Part shown: one piece after another, positions 56,977 to 64,000 of the stretch
Numbering within the stretch: the first letter of the stretch is position 1
How the letters are laid out: each line of letters starts with the position of its first letter
Origin: Ustulina deusta
Taxonomy: Eukaryota > Ascomycota > Sordariomycetes > Xylariales > Xylariaceae
Assembly (NCBI GenBank): GCA_023159155.1
Contig: JAJNNX010000005.1
Coordinates: 1,178,001-1,242,000 of the forward strand
Length of the DNA: 64,000 nt
Direction of reading: 5' to 3'
Position numbers and translations under genes: made by a program
The notes under the pieces: generated by a model
What the model was told of the DNA's origin: nothing
What the model saw: the letters and a program-made list of their open reading frames with translations, nothing else
Database searches by the model: none

Positions 56977-59730
56977 ATGGGTTCTCCCGATGCTCGCGAA
57001 GACGACGCTCCGACGAGCAGCAGCCGTCTTAAGCGAACGGACAATGCATGCAACGGATGTCGAGAACGGAAAGTCAAATGCAGTGGAACCCAGCCTTGTT
57101 CCACGTGTATTCGGCGTCACCAAGAATGTGTGTTTGAATTAGAGGAGCGGAAGGTTTTCGTCTCCAGACGGTGTGTTCTCGTGTCTCATCACCCATTGTT
57201 TGTCACTGTTTCTCTGTTCCACGTCCTTCACCTAGCCGGACAGGCCCTCCGTAATTCTGGTAAAGGATCAACTTTTGTATCTCGGTGGCACCAGTACATT
57301 TTACTGCACGGTTATCGCTGCTTCAAACCTTCGTTACCTAGTATGCTGTCTTGCTGAAATAACCTCTTCCCCGGCTGCCGGCCGGGTCTCTACGGCAATT
57401 CTGACGGTTTTGTTTGCCAGATATCTTGACGAACTGAAGCGAAAGTCCACTTCCTCTCAAGATAATAATGCTAGTTCCCGCAAACGAAGGCGCGTTTCGC
57501 CAACAAATCGTGATCAAGAGCTTTCATCTTACGCCACAAGGGCTATAACCCGATCCGAACCAGTCCCCTGCACTGCGCTCGTCGATGAGAGCATTCCTGT
57601 TGAGAATGGGACTAACCACGACGACGAACATGGGATTGAGAGCTCCTCTAATATACGTAATATGCTAGCGAGCCGACCGTCCAGCTTCGTTACAGATAGG
57701 ACCGGCAGGCGGCGTAAGGCACTGGTTTCTTCCCGTAACTAGTACGATACTAATTCTCATAGGCTTTCTTGGCCCTACATCGACTTGGAGTTATACTCAG
57801 CAGGTGAAAATCTTGATTAGGAAGCACCTTAAGAACCCAGACTTGCCAGAGGCGCCTCTTAACCCCGAGGGTCCGGCATTCATACTCGAGTGGCCATCTA
57901 CAGGCACGATTGGTCCCCTGAGTCTGAATGTCTTACCATCCTTGGACTTTGCCCTGTACTTGGCAACTACCGTCAAGTTCCATCTGGGCCAGCTATACCA
58001 TATATTTCACGAGGAAACTTTCATAGCCGGCCTTCATAAATTCTATGAGCAGGGGCCATACGCGGAACCCTTGCCGGATAACCGGTTGTGGTACGTCCAG
58101 TATCTCTTAATCATGGCGTTTGGGCATGCTCTACTCTCTGGTTATGTCGGGCGGAGGCCGGCTGGGTCGGAGCTGGTGTCAAGGGCGATCGAACTCATGC
58201 CCGATGCCTTCGGATTGAACCAAAATCCAGTGTTGGCTACCGAGGTTTTGTGTTGCTTGGCCCTGTATCTCCAGTCCATCGACCACAGGACCGGCGCCTT
58301 TCTTTACGTGAGTGTCCTAAACTGAATCACCCAAGCACTTCCTAACTGGACATGAGATCGGCCAAGCCATGAGTATGGCACTGAGCCAAGGTTTACACCG
58401 TGAACTTATCGGCGACGACCTCACCGACGAGGATATAAAACGACACCACGCAGTGTGGTGGTCAATTTATATCCTGGACCGGCGATTCTCCTCGCTCATG
58501 GGCGCGCCGAATTTGATCCGGGACGAGGATATTACAGTCCCACTTCCCGATTTCGAGCAGAACAGCTACTCTGCGAAGGCTATGAGTCTACAGGTGGCAC
58601 TTGCACGGCTGCATGCGCAGGTGTTAAGCAGTACGCTAGCTATACGTCGGTCGTTACTACAGTAGCTAACCCCGGAGCAGCTGTTTACAGTAGTGACACG
58701 CACCTCAAAGCAATCTACCGTGAGCTATCGCTGCAGTCATTTTCTTCCCTTTCTAGTAACTTAAGAGCTCCCGAAATGTCTCAGGAGTATGTTTCGGGAG
58801 CATGTTTCGAGAGCTCCAGAACTGCTTAAAAGAGTAATTACTGACTCCAGCGGTTATAGTGAAGAATACGCGGGAGGTCTTGAAGAGCATGGCTGACGTC
58901 GCCTCTGATCTCAAGGAAACATTTGGGATGCAATTCGACAATGACGGACCTATTTCGAGGGTCTCGGCAACGCTTCATCTGTATTACCATCAGGTCTGAT
59001 ATTCCGGACGCTTATTTTTACTCGGGCGGCGATACCTGAGCTGACGATTCTCATCATAGTGCATTGTTCTCTCGACTCGGCCATTGCTCCTCTGTCTTTT
59101 GCGGCGACACCTCAGTGGATCTACGTTAGACGGCCGTGGTTCTTTGGAAATCACCGAACCAATTAAGGCTCTACTGCGAGCTGCCCAAGACTCGGCAGCC
59201 AGGTCTCTGAGAATCTTGACGGCGCTTCATTCGCAGCGCTTGCTGGGTATGTTCGACCTTTTTGTACTATGATAATAAATTTTGGTATACCTAATAACGA
59301 GGCAGAAAACTTTCTACCCTTTGATCTGGAAAGTACATTCTCTTCCGCCTTCGTGTTGTCTTTGATGGCAGCCCTCCCGGCTTGTCCACTTGAAGGCACC
59401 ACGGATATCGACGCCAGTTTTTACCTGCTCAATCAAATGGTCACCAAGGGAAATGTAATCGCCGAGTTTCGTAGGGAAGACCTCGAGCAGCTGATTGACC
59501 TTTTACACCTCGTAGGCGTAGAAATATCACAGCAAAACCCGCCTGTTACAAATGTGGCAGTGACCATACCAATGTCTAACGCTGCCGATTACGATCAAAC
59601 GCTTCCCGACCAGCTGGGGGGCATCGACACATTCAACGGCCTTTCCCCGGAGCAGATGTTATCGCTAGCTGGGCTGCTTGAGTTGGACCCTGCGTTTGAC
59701 CATGTAGATGAGCAGTGGCTTTGGGTATAA
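56977..59730 (+). CDS. Zn2Cys6 fungal-specific transcription factor
   Basis: DNA-binding regulator with an N-terminal Zn2Cys6 cluster and a middle fungal-specific TF domain. Seven exons in this model: 56977-57170, 57421-57713, 57763-58307, 58357-58630, 58851-58993, 59060-59246, 59306-59730. 686 residues. The zinc cluster CNGCRERKVKCSGTQPCSTC with ECVF follows at residues about 24-50. The middle domain shows YHIFHEETF, LLSGYVGRRPAGS, IGQAMSMALSQGLHREL (spanning a splice site), VWWSIYILDRRFSSLMGAP, and ISRVSATLHLYYHQCIVL. All introns keep frame and most are 49-66 bases; 57171-57420 is longer (250 bases). The intron 58631-58850 (220 bases) is the weakest: homologues usually have about 15 more residues there, so a small exon or an error may be hidden. 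Target genes unknown; no obvious pathway neighbours. Confidence 0.85.
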
Positions 59731-60660
59731 ACCAAAATATCCCTCACATAATTTTAAAACAATGGTCGTCTTGAATAAGTCGTAGACATGTATTGACGCC
59801 AGGGGGTAAAGGGAGATGGGAAGGGAAGAAAGAAGAAAAAAAGTACACGGAGAAAAACGAAATATAAGTTTAAGAAGCTAGGTCAACATCAAGGGGCTGA
59901 TATATAAGCAACATGATATTGTAAGTGCTTACTTCTAGGTACTGATACCTCATGTATACTTTATGTTGCTGCCTAATATACATGATCAAGGCCCTAGAGC
60001 GAGGTTATGCCACTCAAGCTCTATGTTTCCTCTCGATAGAGCCATTTACTTTAAAAGCATTGCCATGTTCGAAGCAAAGAAAGCCACATGTGAGCTTGAC
60101 ATGTCATGAGGTACGTGGGTTGAAAGCATTGGGGGGACCAGGTGACATCATCTTCAAGTGGCATGTGACGATGGCGGTTTAGATGTAGAATTCGACCAAA
60201 AAAAGACACGAAGGTTCTGTTAGCAGGTGTAGCAGTTGAACCAGCCTGTCATAAACGAGTTGGCAGCTGCCAGACTGTGTGGGGGAGCGTTGCACTAATT
60301 CGAGAATCCCTGAATAATGTAGAATGTACGCATATGTATAGTGTATAAGTACAAGGGCAGTAGTACTACGAGTGGGTAATACAGTAATGTACCACAGTGC
60401 GTCCCTAGTTCATCACACTAGCAGGGAATGTCCTTACCTCACCTCGCTTGTGCATATTGGACAATACAAGTAGCTAATCTGTCCCTCCCAAGTCTCTTGC
60501 ACCACCCTTACGCTTCAAGTTGTCACCCTTGGGACCTTTGCGGCGTCCTAAGCCTGCGCCTCCGATACTGTTTCTGCGATGGCAACAATTGCTCTCGTTA
60601 TTCTTTGAAGTACGCCGACCAACCTCCTTTCGAATTGCTCTCGCTAGAACCTCCGCGAAA
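59731..60660. other. Intergenic, transcription factor 3' side / sey1 promoter
   Basis: AT-rich left half, no supportable gene. Pyrimidine-rich sequence immediately upstream of the sey1 ATG. Confidence 0.6.
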
Positions 60661-63397
60661 ATGAATGGCCACTTTGCCGCAGTCGGTGATGCGCCCACCA
60701 AGGCGCAATACGGACATGGCGTTCAAGTCATTGACGAGGACAAGGAGTTCAAGTGCGCTGTCCTCCGTCTGTCTCTTCGTCTATTCCTCTGCTGACCCTG
60801 TGTGCGACAACCTATTAGCTCCAACTTGAGTTCGTATTTACAAGCCACGGATGTCGCCGACGCCGGTTTCAACTACCACCTTATATCTGTCTTCGGGTCC
60901 CAGTCGACCGGGAAGTCCACTCTGCTCAATAATCTGTTCGGAACTGATTTCAATGTCATGTCCGAGACGGAGCGCCGTCAGACGACTAAGGGAATATGGA
61001 TGTCTAAGAATAAGACGCAGTCTATGACTGACAACATCCTCGTCATGGATGTCGAGGGTACCGATGGACGCGAGCGCGGCGAGGACCAAGATTTCGAGAG
61101 GAAGAGTGCATTGTTCGCCCTGGCGACTAGCGAGGTCTTAATTGTCAACATCTGGGAACACCAGGTCGGTCTATACCAAGGTGCTAATATGGGTTTACTG
61201 AAGACCGTATTCGAGGTCAATCTACAACTATTCCTTAAAGACAGACAGTACGTTCTAGGAGAAGGGGAGGGATGCAAGACTTGGGCGCTGACACCTGATC
61301 CAGGTCTACTCCGAGGTCCCTGTTATTCTTCGTAATTCGTGACCACATCGGTAACACACCGCTGGCCAACCTTCGAGATACCCTGATCCAAGATCTTACG
61401 AAAATCTGGACCTCTTTATCGAAGCCACAAGGTCTAGAAAAAGCCCACATCGAAGATTATTTCGATTTTGCTTTCGCTGCCCTGCCGCACAAAATTCTAC
61501 AACCAGAGAAGTTCGTAGATGAGGTGAAGAATTTGGGGAAACGGTTCGTTCCTGGTAGCCGCAAATCCAAAAAGCAGCTAGAGCATGGGGAACAAGAACT
61601 TCAAGGTGGAGTCTTCCTACCTGAATATCACCGAAGGATTCCGGCCGATGGTTTCTCTGTATATGCCGAAGGTGTTTGGGACCAGATTGTCAACAACAAA
61701 GACCTCGATCTTCCCACACAACAGGAACTTCTCGCGCAGTTCCGTTGTGATGAGATTTCTCGAGAAGTCCTAATTTTGTTTGACGCCACTATCGGGCCGC
61801 TTGAGGAACAACAAGCCGAAGCTTCTCGCATCGGCAAGCCGCTTGTTCTGGCAGATCTTGGCGAGACCGGAAAAAAAACTAGAGAAAGATGCGTCAAGGC
61901 GTTCGAAACGCAGGCTAGTAGATACCATAAGGCGGTTTATGCGCGAAAACGCACAGAACTCGAAGGCAAGATTGATCAGCGACTAAAGACTCTTTATCAG
62001 GGGCAGCTCACGGCAGCACACAAATCAGGCGTAGCCTCGTTTAGTGACGCTGTCTCTGGTGCTGTAAAAGCTGGCCAGAAATCCGGCGCTACCTATGAAT
62101 TTGCAGAGATCGTTGCTGCGGCAAAGGGGACGTGCTTGGATCAGTTCAAGACCGAGCTCCAGAATCTGACTATTCCAGGGGTTGCGTGGACCAACTTTGA
62201 CCCACAACTTGCTCTTTTTGAGAAGGAACTCGATGAAGCTAGCGCTCGCTTGCGAAAAGAAGAGATGCGAAGACTTGCTACACGTGTTGAGCGATGGGTC
62301 AAGTCGCGGCTGGGCGATGCTGTAGGTCTCGAGTTCAACAAGCTCGGTTCTGGGAGAGGTGGATTAGGCGCTCCAGAGGAAGGGGAGAAACCACCTACGG
62401 AGAAGGATCTATGGGATCGCATCTGGAAAGTGTTTGTCTCCATCGTCAAGGAAGCAGAAAGCCGCTTTACTGATCGGGCGAAGAGCTTTGAAGCAAGCGA
62501 GGCAGAAGTTGAGGTCGGACTTTGGCGCCTCAGACGTAAGAGCTGGGTTGCTTTGAGAGAAAGGGTTGATGAAGAGGTTATGGAGGGAAATATTCTGCTG
62601 AAGCTCCGTGAGAATTTCGAGGATAAGTTCCGATACGACGAAGCTGGAGTCCCGCGGATATGGAGACCTGCGGATGACATTGAGGGTATTTATACCCGAG
62701 CACGGGAGTCGACTCTAACTCTTATTCCCCTCCTTTCCAGATTCCAGCTCTCCACTACCTATGCCCCACCAGATCTACCTACCTTTGTCGGTCATCAGCC
62801 TGCTGGTGTGGAGCCTGAAGATGAGGACGACTTGACCCCAATTGGTGGTGTTGATGAAGAGGATGGCAAGAGCCTCGAAGAAGAAATGACAGTCTTGAGC
62901 GAAGGCAAACGGCAGGATTTGGTCGTGCGGTTCAAGAAGATGGCTGATGGCGTATACGTCGAGGCTAAGCGAAGTGCCATTGGTGGAATTACCCAAGTGC
63001 CGTTGTATTTCTACGGAATACTGTTGGCTCTAGGATGGAACGAGCTCCTGACTGGTAAGTTGGAGTCGCAGAAAATGAAGCACACCTGTCCCTTTACTAA
63101 CGTTGTCTAGTCTTGCGGAACCCTATCCTCTTCCTGCTCCTTATCATCATCGCTGGTGGGACCTATGTCGCCTACAACCTGAATCTGCTGGGTCCGATGA
63201 TGCAGATGAGCACTGCGGCTTGGAACCAGGCTATTGAAATAGGAAAACAGCGACTCCGGGAGTTCTTGGAAAATAATGAGACAGCCCGTCAGGCTATCGC
63301 CATGCCTCCTCGGGACAGCGACTCAATCAGCCTGGACACCTTGGACAGCCGTGGCAAGAAGGCCCACCCGGTCGCGAATGATGATGACGATATCTAA
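60661..63397 (+). CDS. sey1: Sey1, dynamin-like GTPase for ER membrane fusion (atlastin/RHD3 family)
   Basis: Mediates homotypic fusion of ER tubules. Exons 60661-60752, 60819-61247, 61304-63054, 63111-63397; introns 60753-60818, 61248-61303 and 63055-63110. 852 residues, the usual fungal Sey1 length. GTPase domain: P-loop [13 protein letters not shown] about residues 56-68, switch region [29 protein letters not shown] (G3), [12 protein letters not shown] (RD motif, G4). A long helical middle (stalk) follows, then two transmembrane segments near residues 738-757 and 763-783 ([24 protein letters not shown]) forming the hairpin, and a short cytosolic tail with an amphipathic-helix-like segment. 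The fourth exon supplies the second membrane segment. Start ATG at 60661 (MNGHFAAVG) is the typical Sey1 N-terminus. Confidence 0.96.
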
Positions 63398-63573
63398 TTA
63401 GAGCATGAGTGTACGCATGGGTTCGGAATCGCATACGAGGGTATGATGCAGGATTATAGTATAAACATGTCATGTTAATGTCAGGGACGGTCGCTTGAAT
63501 TTCAAGACCGTCCTTATTGCCAGACCAATACCGTGTGTCCAAACGCCATGATAATGCAAAAATTGTGTACAAA

Positions 63574-64000
63574 TCAAAATGCTTCTAGTCCGGCTGGAGT
63601 CCCGAACCATGTCCCCAGCTCGTCGGCGTCCAATTCCCTGTCACCACTGGCGGCGAAGAAATCGGTCAAGCGACTTGTGGACTCATCGTCGTCGGCCGGC
63701 CATTCCACCTTAATACCGTCTTTCGTTTCCAGCATATCCTTGGCCGTGCCCCAACTGAATCTGCACTCAGGACCCCAGCCAAATACCGGGTGCATATTCT
63801 GCCTCAGCCAGGCTACACACCGCCCATCGGAAGGATATCCAGAACCCCAGAATAGAACCTCCCCTCCGTCCCCTCCTCCGGCCCCTCGCTCTCCGCCGTC
63901 CCGCACCCAAGCCTTGTAGAGGACCTCGAGCGCGGCGTCGCGCGTGACTTTGGCGCAGACACTGGCGGCACTGACACAGGGGTACAGACTATCGGCCTTC
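63574..64000 (-). CDS. rnh201: Ribonuclease H2 catalytic subunit A, C-terminal part (cut by window edge)
   Basis: Catalytic subunit of RNase H2, which removes single ribonucleotides and RNA from DNA in the nucleus. Only the 3' part is in the window (141 residues plus stop at 63574-63576), continuing beyond 64000. Motifs: KADSLYPCVSAASVCAKVTRD (conserved in RNase HII; contains the fourth catalytic Asp region), WGSGYPSD, MHPVFGWGPECRFSWGTAKDML. A Gly-rich insertion (RGAGGGDGGE) sits between, as in some fungal orthologues. The C-terminal tail is acidic. It lies tail-to-tail with sey1 (177 bases between stops), so no shared promoter. Confidence 0.93.
   Translation of the reverse strand, partial: KADSLYPCVSAASVCAKVTRDAALEVLYKAWVRDGGERGAGGGDGGEVLFWGSGYPSDGRCVAWLRQNMHPVFGWGPECRFSWGTAKDMLETKDGIKVEWPADDDESTSRLTDFFAASGDRELDADELGTWFGTPAGLEAF

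Overview
The window is nuclear DNA of a filamentous ascomycete (Pezizomycotina, most likely Sordariomycetes). The evidence is short introns (about 49-90 bases) with GT..AG borders and CTAAC-type branch sites, a veA velvet regulator, a Zn2Cys6 transcription factor, a fungal Nha1-type antiporter, a fungal rhodopsin-like membrane protein and a Mga2/Spt23-type membrane-bound activator. The exact genus cannot be read from the sequence. All gene models below were spliced by hand from donor/acceptor sites and family conservation; several start codons and a few introns are inferred.

Layout. 1-2728 (minus): edge fragment of a short-chain dehydrogenase and a complete aryl-alcohol-dehydrogenase-type aldo-keto reductase. 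4793-5784 (minus): a compact four-exon SET-domain gene that no single open frame reveals. 7545-8761 (plus): a rhodopsin-like membrane protein with two compensating frameshifts. 10002-10682 (plus): a small membrane protein. 10.7-19.1 kb: gene-poor, repeat-bearing DNA with a 9-bp minisatellite and an inverted-repeat-rich block at 15.8-16.4 kb. 19159-20743: veA, with a possible alternative first exon. 21811-23772: a low-complexity protein. 25638-30020 (minus): mga2. 32827-34969 (minus): Na+/H+ antiporter. 38892-40000 (minus): ribonuclease H1. 41.6-43.1 kb: a pseudogene graveyard holding a DUF3638-like fragment and a decayed STAND/NLR TPR fragment. 44085-44864: APH-fold phosphotransferase. About 45.9 kb: a possible transposase tail. 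46778-48297 (minus): tad3. 52967-55698: 6-phosphofructo-2-kinase/fructose-2,6-bisphosphatase. 56977-59730: Zn2Cys6 transcription factor. 60661-63397: sey1. 63574-64000 (minus): 3' part of the ribonuclease H2 catalytic subunit.

Functional picture. From about 19 kb to the right end the genes are mostly conserved housekeeping or regulatory genes (development and secondary metabolism through VeA, lipid saturation through Mga2, ion homeostasis, tRNA editing, glycolytic control, ER fusion, RNA-DNA hybrid removal). The left third is accessory in character. I see no biosynthetic core enzyme (no PKS, NRPS or terpene synthase), so the SDR/AKR pair cannot be called a cluster from this window alone. Intergenic DNA is littered with short ACCTAGGT / TAGGTAGGTACCTA palindromes. 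I did not find a convincing new multi-gene system. The most interesting items are the veA alternative first exon, the intron inside the Mga2 membrane anchor, the hidden SET gene, the decayed NLR/DUF3638 locus and the 15.8-16.4 kb repeat block.
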